A DNA stretch of 35,707 nucleotides. Origin: CAZGVW01 sp964529265. GTDB taxonomy: Bacteria; Planctomycetota; Phycisphaerae; Phycisphaerales; UBA1924. Positions within the stretch are counted from its first letter, which is position 1. The number at the start of each line of letters is the position of its first letter. Shown here one piece after another: positions 15,433 to 24,967 of the stretch. The notes under the pieces were generated by a model, which did no database searches, was not told the DNA's origin, and worked only from the letters and a program-made list of their open reading frames with translations. The stretch covers positions 1-35,707 of the forward strand of contig CAZGVW010000168.1 in NCBI GenBank assembly GCA_964529265.1, in the 5' to 3' direction. The translations under genes and the position numbers were made by a program.

Positions 15433-16626
15433 ATGGGCCGGAGGCGAGTGAAGTCGAGAGAAGGGACAGCGACGCCGACGGCGGCTGTCCCCGCCCTGCC
15501 CGCGAGCGTGAGCCCCGAGCAGGCGCCGAAGGCGCAGACTCGGGAAGCCGCGGCAAGAGTGCTTCTTGCGCTCGGGGACCTTTCGCTGAGGGCGAGGCTG
15601 CGGACGATGCTCACCGATTGCTCGCTGTCGTGCGCCGAGGCCGGGTCGCTGACGGATTCGATCCGGGCGCTGGACGGCGAATCGTTTGACGCGATGATCA
15701 CCGACCTCACGCTGCCGGATGGAGCGGGGCTGGACCTGGTTCGCCGCCTGGCGCTGGAGGAGCAGCCGACGAAGACGATCGTGTGCGCGGAGGCGCCGTC
15801 GCTGGATGACGCCGTATCGGCGATGCGGCTGGGGGTTGTGGACCTGCTGGCGCTGCCGCTGATCGAGGCGGAAGCCGTGGCGAGCGTGACGGCGGCGATC
15901 GAGATGTCGCGGAGCGAGCGGGCCCAGACGCGGCGGATTGAACGGCTGAAGCGGATCTGCCGGAGGCTGAACTCCGCGCGGCAGCAGGTGACGAGCCAGG
16001 TGGACGTGCTGTGCAACGACCTCGTCGGCGCCTACCGCGAACTGGCGGACAAGGTGACGCACGTGGCGCTGGCGAGCGAGTTCGGCTCGATCGTGCAGCA
16101 GGAACTGGACATCGAATCGCTGCTGCGGACCGCGCTCGAATATCTGCTGGGCAAGACGGGGCCGACGAACGCCGCGGTGTTCCTGCCGAGCAACCACAGC
16201 GATTTCACGCTGGGCGCCTATGTGAACTACGACTGCCCGCGCGACACAGCGGACGTGCTGCTCGATCACCTGGCGGACGTGATCGCGCCGCGATTCCAGG
16301 AGGAGGAAGAGGTCGTCGTGTTCGACGATGACTCCGAACTGGCGCAGTGGATCGGCGACGATGCGAACTGGCTGTCGGACTCGCGCGTGATCGTGTTCTC
16401 GTGCCGGTATGAGGGCGAGTGCCTGGCGGTGATGACGTTGTTCCGCGACAGGGCCGTGCCGTTCCCCGAGGAACTGACCGGGCAACTGGGCGTGATGGCG
16501 CACATCTTCGCGCGGCAGTTGGCGCGGATCATCCGGATCCACCACCGGCACACACCGGGCAAGACGTGGACGGGGTGGGACTCGTTCGACGAAGAGGACG
16601 ACGGTCTCGGCGGGCTGGCGGCGTAA
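15433..16626 (+). CDS. Degenerate receiver plus GAF-like domain protein
   Basis: 397 residues from the ATG at 15433. Residues about 41-155 have the receiver fold: RVLLALGDLSLRARL, MITDLTLPDGAGLDLV with Asp91 at the phosphoacceptor place, and a helix pattern to 155. The acidic pair is Leu47/Gly48, the conserved Lys before Pro is Leu141 (LLALP), and the Ser/Thr position reads VCAEA. It is therefore unlikely to switch by normal phosphorylation. A helical linker (about 160-210) leads to a GAF-like domain (about 215-370) with EFGSIVQQELDIESLL and NAAVFLPSN. The tail is acidic. It is third in the cassette and converges with der, 12 bases apart. A role as a partner or antagonist of the kinase or regulator is inference. 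Confidence 0.85.
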   Translation: MGRRRVKSREGTATPTAAVPALPASVSPEQAPKAQTREAAARVLLALGDLSLRARLRTMLTDCSLSCAEAGSLTDSIRALDGESFDAMITDLTLPDGAGLDLVRRLALEEQPTKTIVCAEAPSLDDAVSAMRLGVVDLLALPLIEAEAVASVTAAIEMSRSERAQTRRIERLKRICRRLNSARQQVTSQVDVLCNDLVGAYRELADKVTHVALASEFGSIVQQELDIESLLRTALEYLLGKTGPTNAAVFLPSNHSDFTLGAYVNYDCPRDTADVLLDHLADVIAPRFQEEEEVVVFDDDSELAQWIGDDANWLSDSRVIVFSCRYEGECLAVMTLFRDRAVPFPEELTGQLGVMAHIFARQLARIIRIHHRHTPGKTWTGWDSFDEEDDGLGGLAA

Positions 16627-16638
16627 GCGCTGCGCGGC

Positions 16639-18264
16639 TCAATCGGCGCCGGCTTCGAGTTCCTTGAGCAGGCGATCGACTTCCGCGTCGTCGAGGTCAT
16701 CACCATCGAGATGGTTCTCGAACCGCGGGCGAGCGAGCCGATCGGCGCGGGCGGTTGATCGCCCGGAGTCCGCCGCCGCGGCGGCCTTCGACTCCGCGTG
16801 GGCGCCGCTCAGCAGGTCTTCCAGCCGTGCCCGCTTGCGGTCGCGGATGATGAGGCGAATCGGGACTTCCTCGAAGGGTGTGCTCTCGGCGAGGCGGTTG
16901 AGCAGGTAGCGGCGGTATTCGGGCGTGAACATATCCTCGTGGTTCACGACCATGACGATGGTGGGGGGCGCCTCGGCGACCTGGGTGACGAAGAGCACCT
17001 TGGCGTGCTTGCCGAGTTTGGAGGAGGGGCCGCGCCGCTCGAGGATGTCGCGCATGACGCGGTTGAGACGGCCGGTGGAGAGCCGTTCGCGGGCCTGGGC
17101 GTGGAGTTCCTGCGCCACTTCAACGGCCTCGCGCACGCCGCGGCCGTCGTGTGCGCTGGCGAAGACGATGGGCGCCCGGCTCAGCGTTTTCAGTTCCTGC
17201 TCGAGGTACTTCCGGTAATCGTCGGGGGTGAGGGGCTTGCCCTTGCGGTTGGTTGAGGCCTGCGCGACGTCCCACTTGTTCACGACGATCACGCAGGGCT
17301 TGAACTGCTTCTGGACCTCGTGCGCCAGTTGCTTGTCCACCTGGGAGACGGGCGTGGAGGCATCGAGGAGCAGAAGGGCGACGTCGGCGCGGCGGATGGC
17401 GCGGAGGGCGCGGTGCGTTGACCACCACTCGACCTGGTCGGCAAGGCTCTTGCGCTTGCGGAAGCCCGCGGTGTCGATGGCGATGAAGGAGTGGCCGTCG
17501 ATGGCGAAGCGCACGTCGATGGCGTCGCGGGTGGTGCCCGCGATCTCGCTGATGATCACGCGCTGCTCGCCCGCGAGGGCGTTGACGAACGTGGACTTGC
17601 CCGCGTTGCGCTTGCCGACGATGGCGAGGCGCATCTCGGCTTCATCGGGCTCGTCGCCGCCGGCGCGACCCTGGTCCGGCACGCGTTCGTAGAGCGCCTC
17701 GACGAAATCGCGCCGCCGGAAGTTGTTGAGCGCGGAGACCAGCAGCGGCTCGCCGAAGCCGAGGGCGGAGGCTTCGAAGCCGTGGGCCTCCCAATTGTCG
17801 CCATCCACCTTGTTGGCGACGACGATCACTTCCGGGCCGTGTCCGTCGGAGTCCTTCTCGAACGCCTGTTCGCGCAGCAGGCGGGCGATCGTATCGTCGA
17901 GCGCCGTGAGACCAGCCTGCGCGTCGATGACGAAGAGGATGATGTCGGCCGAGCGCACCGCTTCGCCGATCTGGTTCTCGATGTCGCCGGAAAGGCGCGA
18001 GAGGTCCTCCCCGACGTCGTCGAACCGCGCACCATCCGCCGTGTAGACGCCGTATCCGCCGGTGTCGATGATTTCGACCGTCCTGGGCGGATCGGCGCGG
18101 GAGGGGCCTTCGAGTTCGACGGTTGCCGCGACGCGGTCGCGGGTCACGCCCGGCGTGGGATCGACGATCGACACCTTCGCCCCCGCCAGCATGTTGAGCA
18201 GGGAGGATTTGCCGACATTCGGCCGGCCGACGATGGCGATCCTGGGGATCCGGGGCAGGGGCAT
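16639..18264 (-). CDS. der: Ribosome biogenesis GTPase Der (EngA)
   Basis: Der is a tandem GTPase that helps assemble the 50S ribosomal subunit. 541 residues, about 50 more than E. coli. First G domain: GRPNVGKSS (13-21), DTGG (67-70), NKVD (151-154). Second: GKRNAGKST (217-225; the usual motif is GxPNVGKST), DTAG (264-267), NKWD (329-332). A KH-like C-terminal domain follows, with TPEYRRYLLNRLAESTPFEE near 450. The extra length is an insertion in the first G domain (SRADPP region and PEVIVV loops) and a charged, Ala-rich C-terminal tail ending in acidic residues. The ATG at 18264 has TACGAT 7 bases upstream and no Shine-Dalgarno site, so der probably has its own leaderless promoter although it lies only 54 bases after the ABC gene. 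Confidence 0.97.
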   Translation of the reverse strand: MPLPRIPRIAIVGRPNVGKSSLLNMLAGAKVSIVDPTPGVTRDRVAATVELEGPSRADPPRTVEIIDTGGYGVYTADGARFDDVGEDLSRLSGDIENQIGEAVRSADIILFVIDAQAGLTALDDTIARLLREQAFEKDSDGHGPEVIVVANKVDGDNWEAHGFEASALGFGEPLLVSALNNFRRRDFVEALYERVPDQGRAGGDEPDEAEMRLAIVGKRNAGKSTFVNALAGEQRVIISEIAGTTRDAIDVRFAIDGHSFIAIDTAGFRKRKSLADQVEWWSTHRALRAIRRADVALLLLDASTPVSQVDKQLAHEVQKQFKPCVIVVNKWDVAQASTNRKGKPLTPDDYRKYLEQELKTLSRAPIVFASAHDGRGVREAVEVAQELHAQARERLSTGRLNRVMRDILERRGPSSKLGKHAKVLFVTQVAEAPPTIVMVVNHEDMFTPEYRRYLLNRLAESTPFEEVPIRLIIRDRKRARLEDLLSGAHAESKAAAAADSGRSTARADRLARPRFENHLDGDDLDDAEVDRLLKELEAGAD

Positions 18265-18271
18265 GGCGGGG

Positions 18272-18277
18272 ATCGTA
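18272..18277 (-). promoter_or_regulatory. -10-like TACGAT, leaderless der promoter
   Basis: TACGAT is followed by CCCCGCC and then the der ATG on the minus strand. Confidence 0.45.
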
Positions 18278-18318
18278 GGCGTCAGGCGCGGGGGGTTCCC
18301 CTGAACCGGGTTTGCCGG

Positions 18319-20169
<1,851 letters not shown>

Positions 20170-20203
20170 ACGGCTCCCAGTATCACGCCCCGGCGACCGG
20201 GGC

Positions 20204-21694
20204 TCAACCGGCCCGCAGACGGCGGGTTGCGCTCTCGGCCGCGGCGTCGTAGAGGCGGGCGAGATCGGCCCAGAATCCCGGATAGGTCTTGGCGACGCAG
20301 GTGGGGTTGCTGATCGAGACGTTCGGTCGCCGCAGGCCGACGACGGCGAGGGCCATCGCCATGCGGTGGTCATCGTAGGTCTCGAAGACGACCGGGGGGA
20401 CGGAGGGGGAGCAATCGAGTCCGCCTTCGGGGGGGATGATCTCGAGGCGCTCGTCGTCTTCCTCGCGCGTGCTCTCGACGATGACGCCGAGGCGCTGGAG
20501 TTCGGTCTGGATGGCGTGCACGCGATCGCACTCCTTGACGCGGAGTGTCCGGAGGCCGGAGAGGAGGGATCGATCGCCCGCGAAGCAGCACGCGGCGGCG
20601 AGGGACATCGCGGTGTCGGGGATGGCGGAGAGATCGACGCGGATGCCGCTCAGGCGCTTGGGCAAAGCGCGGGAGCGCTTGCCCGAGAGCGGCGCGGCGA
20701 CGGCGAGGGCGTTGTCCCCGGCGCCCACGGCCGCGCCCATCGCGCCGAGCATGCGGGGGAATCGGGCGTCGCCCTGGAGGCTGGATTCGGTCAGGCCGGG
20801 GACGCGGCAGACGGAGCCCGGGGTGATGGCCGCGGCGGCCCAGAAGGGGGTGGCGCCGCTGGCATCGGGCTCGATGTCGTACTCGAAGCCCTCGAGCGGG
20901 CCGTGGCCGACGCGCAGCCGCGCGCCGCTGTGCGTCGCCGAGCAGTGGCGCGCGCCGAGGCGGTTGAGGAGGTCGATGGTCATCAGGATGTAGGGCTTGC
21001 TCGTGATCTCGCCACGGAGGTCGATGGTGATGCCCGTCGGCATCCACGGCGCGATGAGGAGGAGCGCCGTGATGAACTGGCTGGAGGCGGTGGTCGGGAG
21101 GACGAGGTGCGAGCGGCGGATCTCGCCCTGTGGCGGCGTGACGCGGAGCGGGGGAAAGCCGTGCTTGCCGAAGAACTCCACCGCGGCGCCGAGGCCGCGG
21201 AGCGCCATGGCGAGTTCGTTGATCGGCCGGTCGCGCATGCGCGCCGTGCCGTCGAGACGGACGGGGCCATCGGCAAGGATGGCCGCGGCGGTGAGGAATC
21301 GCATCGCCGTGCCGGCGTTGCCGACCTGGAGATCGACGCCGCCCTGGAGGCGCCCGCCGGCGCCCCAGATGACGAGGTCGAGTCGGGTTCCGCCGTCTGC
21401 CAGCGGGGTTTCGAGGGGCGAAATGTCGGCGCCGAGGCGCCTCAGCGATTCGATCATGCGCTCCGCGTCTTCCGCATCCACCAGCGGCCGCCGCAGGACC
21501 GACTTCCCGCTTGCCAGTGAGGCGAGCACGAGCGCGCGGTTCGTGAGGCTCTTGGAGCCGGGTGGCGTCACCGACGCGACAAACGGGTCGGTGAGTGGGG
21601 GAATGGGCAGCGGGTCGGGGAGGTCGGGGAGCGACAGGCGCATCAGCGCCGCGGCTTCCTTCATCGCTTGTTGCGGGTCCTGCGTCTCGGTCAT
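20204..21694 (-). CDS. aroA: 3-phosphoshikimate 1-carboxyvinyltransferase (EPSP synthase)
   Basis: It joins shikimate 3-phosphate and phosphoenolpyruvate in aromatic amino-acid synthesis. 496 residues, longer than the E. coli enzyme (427), partly through an N-terminal extension of about 35 residues and inserts. Visible motifs are SVTPPGSKSLTNRAL (42-54), the GNAGTAMRFLTAA region, and near the C-terminus RVKECDR, VFETYDDHRMAMALAV and TYPGFW. Its ATG at 21694 overlaps the stop of the GroES-like gene by 4 bases (ATGA), which implies translational coupling. No other shikimate gene is seen. Confidence 0.96.
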   Translation of the reverse strand: MTETQDPQQAMKEAAALMRLSLPDLPDPLPIPPLTDPFVASVTPPGSKSLTNRALVLASLASGKSVLRRPLVDAEDAERMIESLRRLGADISPLETPLADGGTRLDLVIWGAGGRLQGGVDLQVGNAGTAMRFLTAAAILADGPVRLDGTARMRDRPINELAMALRGLGAAVEFFGKHGFPPLRVTPPQGEIRRSHLVLPTTASSQFITALLLIAPWMPTGITIDLRGEITSKPYILMTIDLLNRLGARHCSATHSGARLRVGHGPLEGFEYDIEPDASGATPFWAAAAITPGSVCRVPGLTESSLQGDARFPRMLGAMGAAVGAGDNALAVAAPLSGKRSRALPKRLSGIRVDLSAIPDTAMSLAAACCFAGDRSLLSGLRTLRVKECDRVHAIQTELQRLGVIVESTREEDDERLEIIPPEGGLDCSPSVPPVVFETYDDHRMAMALAVVGLRRPNVSISNPTCVAKTYPGFWADLARLYDAAAESATRRLRAG

Positions 21695-22038
21695 CGCTGC
21701 TTCTTCGAGCCGTTCCCGCCTTCAGGTTGCCGGAACACGGCCACGATGTCCGCGACGGGCACGACGAACAGCCGGTTGTCCCCCTCGAAGTCCACGGGAA
21801 CGCCGTTCTTCGGGTTGAAGAGCACGCGGTCGTACTGACGCACCGGGTACTTCGAATCCTGCTCCACCTCGGCGGAGACGCTCACGATGCGCCCGGTGAT
21901 GGTCGGGATCTCGATCTTGTCGGGCAGGTGAAGGCCGGACTTGGTCTGCTTGCGGTCTTCATCCTTGCGGATGAGGACGCGGGCGCCGATCGGCTCGATC
22001 ACCTCCAGTTTGTGCAGTCTCTCGTTTGCGTCCGGCAT
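21691..22038 (-). CDS. GroES-like (Cpn10) protein, no GroEL nearby
   Basis: 115 residues from the ATG at 22038. The Cpn10 fold is recognisable: VIEPIGARVLIRK, a mobile-loop region QTKSGLHLPDKIEI (31-44), TGRIVSVSAEV, VRQYDRVLFNP, VDFEGDNRLFVVPVADIVAVF. A usual GroES loop ends in a hydrophobic IVL-type tripeptide that docks GroEL; here the loop reads SGLHLPD with a Leu pair separated by His. No groEL follows. Instead the stop overlaps aroA. It could be an orphan co-chaperone or a protein reusing the fold. The frame is open upstream to 22143, but TACAGT (22047-22052) lies 8 bases before the ATG chosen. Sure about the fold, unsure about the function. Confidence 0.85.
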   Translation of the reverse strand: MPDANERLHKLEVIEPIGARVLIRKDEDRKQTKSGLHLPDKIEIPTITGRIVSVSAEVEQDSKYPVRQYDRVLFNPKNGVPVDFEGDNRLFVVPVADIVAVFRQPEGGNGSKKQR

Positions 22039-22046
22039 GGTCTGGT

Positions 22047-22052
22047 ACTGTA
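22047..22052 (-). promoter_or_regulatory. -10-like TACAGT, leaderless GroES-like/aroA promoter
   Basis: TACAGT ends 8 bases before the ATG at 22038. It would drive the GroES-like gene, aroA and perhaps the ABC gene. Confidence 0.4.
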
Positions 22053-22161
22053 ATCCGCCGGTCTGGCGGCGGCGCGTGATCGTCCGGTCCACCCCCTTTG
22101 TGGTTCGGCCGGCGCGCCCCACGGGTTTCATCCGGGGTTGCATCGGGCGCAGGAAAGAGTC

Positions 22162-22166
22162 GGAGG
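22162..22166 (+). promoter_or_regulatory. Ribosome binding site fixing the apt TTG start
   Basis: GGAGG stands 5 bases before TTG 22172; no ATG or GTG in frame is close. Confidence 0.55.
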
Positions 22167-22171
22167 CTCAC

Positions 22172-22690
22172 TTGGAGACGCTGAAGAACCTGATCCGCGA
22201 CGTGCCGGACTTTCCCAAGCCCGGCGTCACGTTCCGCGACATCACGCCCCTGCTGGCCGACCCCGCCGGGCTGGGGATGGCCATCGAACTCATGGCAAAC
22301 CCCTTTCGCGGGAAGCGGGTGGATCTGGTGGTGGGCGCGGAGTCGCGAGGGTTCATCTTCGGCATCGCCGTGGCCAAGACGCTGGCGACAGGGTTCGTGC
22401 CGATCCGCAAGCCCGGTAAACTGCCGCGGCGGACGATGAAGGCGGCCTACCAGCTGGAGTATGGAACGGACACGCTCGAGATCCACGAGGATGCGATCAA
22501 GCCCGGCCAGCGCATCGTGCTGGTGGACGATCTGATCGCGACCGGCGGCACGCTCGCCGCTGCGCTCGATCTGGTCAATCGTCTGAAGGCCGAAACGGTG
22601 GGCATCAGCGTGTTCATTGAACTCACCGGGCTGAAGGGCCGCGAGCAACTGGATCGAAGTGTGCCGCTGCACTCGGTTCTGCGGTATTGA
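22172..22690 (+). CDS. apt: Adenine phosphoribosyltransferase
   Basis: Salvages adenine with PRPP to AMP in the cytoplasm. 172 residues from TTG 22172, close to the family length of about 180. Motifs: VPDFPKPGVTFRDITPLL (11-28), DLVVGAESRGFIFG, FVPIRKPGKLP, and the PRPP loop VLVDDLIATGGTL. A GGAGG site 5 bases before the TTG supports this start. The frame runs upstream to 21941 but the extra part is not protein-like. Its stop is 9 bases from the stop of the convergent ThiF-like gene. Confidence 0.95.
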   Translation: METLKNLIRDVPDFPKPGVTFRDITPLLADPAGLGMAIELMANPFRGKRVDLVVGAESRGFIFGIAVAKTLATGFVPIRKPGKLPRRTMKAAYQLEYGTDTLEIHEDAIKPGQRIVLVDDLIATGGTLAAALDLVNRLKAETVGISVFIELTGLKGREQLDRSVPLHSVLRY

Positions 22691-22699
22691 CGCGGCGAT

Positions 22700-23803
22700 T
22701 CATGCTCCGACGTATCGCGCGTAGATCGCGCGTGCCTGCTCCGGCGAGGTCACGTTGCCGATGATGGCGCGCGCGTTCGAGAACACCGTGAGTTCGATCG
22801 GTTGCCCGCCGTCGCCGCGTTCCGAGGCCAGCCGACCGCGCAGCATGATCGGCGTGAGCGAGAAGGCGCCGTGCGGCGTCAGCCTCGCGGCCAGGGCGAC
22901 CAGATCGAGGTCGGGACGATCGGGCGGCGGCAGAATCTGGACGCTTCCGCGCCCGCAGAGGGTGGTGGCCTGGGAGGCCGCGTCTCCGCTGAGGTGGTCG
23001 AACGAGCGCAGCCCGCAGCATGGGCAATCGTCGCGGGCCGCCGCGGAGACGTCGATGGCGCGCACGTCTCCCGTCCAGGCATCGAACGAGACCAGCGTTC
23101 GCCGCACATCCGGCCACCGGCCGAGCAGCGCCTTGATCGCTTCTGTCGCCTGAAAGCCCGCGACGAGCGCCACCGCGGGCCCGAGCACACCCGCCGTGTC
23201 GCAGGTGGGCGTCGTGCCGGGCGGCGGCGCCTCGGGAAACACACAGCGGAGGCATGCTGTCTCGTGACCGCTCCACGGCGCGGCCTTCGATCCGGTCTGG
23301 GCGCGCGGCAGAACCGTCATCTGCATCCCGGTCACGCCGACCACTCCGGCATACACCCACGGCCGCCCGGTGGACACCGCGAGGTCGTTGATGAGGTACC
23401 GCGTCTCGAAGTTGTCCGTGCCGTCGATGATCACATCGGCCCCGGCGGCCATCTGCTCCGCCGTAAATGGCCCGAAGTCATCGACCATGGCGCGCACGCG
23501 GGTCGCCGGGTCGATGCGTTCCAGCCGCCGCCGCGCGGCTTCCGCCTTCGGCGCGGCATCCAGGGCATCCCGCTCCTCATACAGCGTCTGGCGCTGGAGA
23601 TTGGTCAGTTCGACGAAGTCGCGATCCACGAGCGTGATTGTTCCCACGCCCGCCCGGCACAGCAGGTCGGCCGCGGCGGCGCCGAGGGCCCCGCACCCCA
23701 CGATCAGCGCGTGTGAATCGCGAAGGCGTCGCTGGCCCTCCTCGCCGACCATCGGCAGGATGATCTGGCGATGATGACGGGGGAGTGGGGCGGTGGAGGA
23801 CAT
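22700..23803 (-). CDS. ThiF/MoeB-family E1-like adenylyltransferase
   Basis: This family activates the C-terminus of ubiquitin-like sulfur carriers (ThiS, MoaD) with ATP. 367 residues. Rossmann loop IVGCGALGAAAADLL (34-48), LVDRDFVELTNLQRQTLY (58-74), DGTDNFETRYLIND, catalytic Cys201 in PTCDTAGVLGP, and zinc Cys pairs CLRC (184-187) and CPCC (260-263). A C-terminal domain of about 100 residues is not a rhodanese and is unrecognised. No carrier protein or thi/moa gene is nearby, so the partner is unknown. The ATG at 23803 is preceded by TAACCT 6 bases upstream, and a GTG at 23806 is directly adjacent. It lies 24 bases after the asparaginase-family gene. Confidence 0.9.
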   Translation of the reverse strand: MSSTAPLPRHHRQIILPMVGEEGQRRLRDSHALIVGCGALGAAAADLLCRAGVGTITLVDRDFVELTNLQRQTLYEERDALDAAPKAEAARRRLERIDPATRVRAMVDDFGPFTAEQMAAGADVIIDGTDNFETRYLINDLAVSTGRPWVYAGVVGVTGMQMTVLPRAQTGSKAAPWSGHETACLRCVFPEAPPPGTTPTCDTAGVLGPAVALVAGFQATEAIKALLGRWPDVRRTLVSFDAWTGDVRAIDVSAAARDDCPCCGLRSFDHLSGDAASQATTLCGRGSVQILPPPDRPDLDLVALAARLTPHGAFSLTPIMLRGRLASERGDGGQPIELTVFSNARAIIGNVTSPEQARAIYARYVGA

Positions 23804-23809
23804 CACCGA

Positions 23810-23815
23810 AGGTTA
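23810..23815 (-). promoter_or_regulatory. -10-like TAACCT just ahead of ThiF-like gene
   Basis: TAACCT ends 6 bases before ATG 23803. It may be a chance match, since this gene could also be read from the upstream operon. Confidence 0.3.
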
Positions 23816-23827
23816 GGGCGGAGATGG

Positions 23828-24967
23828 TCAGGCGGAGAAGAGCGGCACGCACTGCTCTTTGCGGGCGCCGCGATCGTCGGCCACCGCGAAGTGCGTTGTC
23901 CCCCGCATCGTCGCGGAGCCGAAAGCGCCATCCTTGCGAAGCGCATAGAGCGTGACGCCGAAATCCGGCTCGTTGCGGCTGTTCAGGAGCCGCTTCGATC
24001 GCGTGCGGTCCGCGATCATCTTCAGCACGTTCAGGCACGCATCGGTCGGGCTGTCGCCCATCTCCATGCGCATCACGATGGTGCGGGCGCCGCACACCTG
24101 GATCACGGCCTCGCCGCGCCCGGTCGCGCCGGCCGAGCCGACCGCGTTGTCCGTGTACAGCCCGGCGCCGATGATCGGCGAATCCCCGACGCGCCCCGGC
24201 AGTTTCCACGAGAGGCCGCTCGTCGTTGTGCATCCGGCGAGGTCGCCGCCGGGCGTGATCGCGGAGCAGTGGATCGTTCCATACGTGAACAGGACGTCGC
24301 GCAGCGCGAGGTCAGCGGCTTCCTCGGCGCCTCCATTCGGGCGAGGCCCCCGACTGTGCTTCTCCGACTCGGGCCCCGGCAGATCGAACTCATCCGGCTC
24401 GAGCCAGTCATCCTCGCGGCTCAGCGTCGAGCGCCACTTCAGCCATGCCAGCCGCGCCTTCTCCGTGAGCAGGTTCTCCTCCTCGAAGCCCATGCGCACC
24501 GCGAACTTGAGCGCCCCCTCGCCCACGAGCAGCACGTGATCCGTCCGCCGCGCCACTTCGCGCGCCACCGACGCCGGGTTCCTGATGTTCCGCAGCCCCG
24601 CCACGGCGCCCGCGCGGTGCATCGGCCCGTGCATCACCGACGCATCCAGTTCCACAACGCCTTCCTCATTCGGAAGGCCGCCGAGCCCGACGGTCATGTC
24701 GTCCGGATCGTCCTCGACGATCCGGACACCCTCGACCACGGCGTCCAGCGGGTCCGACCCCTTGGCCAGCAGTTCACGCGCACGCGCAACGGCCTGAACG
24801 CCATTGCCCGACGCGATCGCGATCGATCCCCGGCGCCCGCGCCCCGCCACCTCCGGCTTCGGCGCCGAAACACCCTGCGCAGCGCTGCGCCCCGCCGCGA
24901 GCGCAACGGTCGAAAGGCCGGCCGCCGCCAGGAATCCGCGGCGGGGAAGGTTCACATTCTTCGTCAT
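23828..24967 (-). CDS. Exported Ntn-type asparaginase / glycosylasparaginase
   Basis: Family hydrolases cut asparagine or N4-(GlcNAc)-asparagine and mature by self-cleavage before a Thr. 379 residues. A Tat-type signal (NLPRRGFLAAAGLSTVALAAG) directs export. The proenzyme keeps the GTI motif (YGTIHCSA), giving Thr231 as the predicted nucleophile, and KLPGRVGDSPIIGAGLYTDN (255-274), which forms the substrate site. An insert with PGPESEKHSRGPRPNGG precedes the cleavage point. The ATG at 24967 overlaps the phosphofructokinase stop by 4 bases (ATGA), so the two are probably coupled. Its substrate is uncertain: asparagine, isoaspartyl peptide or a glycan remnant. Confidence 0.92.
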   Translation of the reverse strand: MTKNVNLPRRGFLAAAGLSTVALAAGRSAAQGVSAPKPEVAGRGRRGSIAIASGNGVQAVARARELLAKGSDPLDAVVEGVRIVEDDPDDMTVGLGGLPNEEGVVELDASVMHGPMHRAGAVAGLRNIRNPASVAREVARRTDHVLLVGEGALKFAVRMGFEEENLLTEKARLAWLKWRSTLSREDDWLEPDEFDLPGPESEKHSRGPRPNGGAEEAADLALRDVLFTYGTIHCSAITPGGDLAGCTTTSGLSWKLPGRVGDSPIIGAGLYTDNAVGSAGATGRGEAVIQVCGARTIVMRMEMGDSPTDACLNVLKMIADRTRSKRLLNSRNEPDFGVTLYALRKDGAFGSATMRGTTHFAVADDRGARKEQCVPLFSA

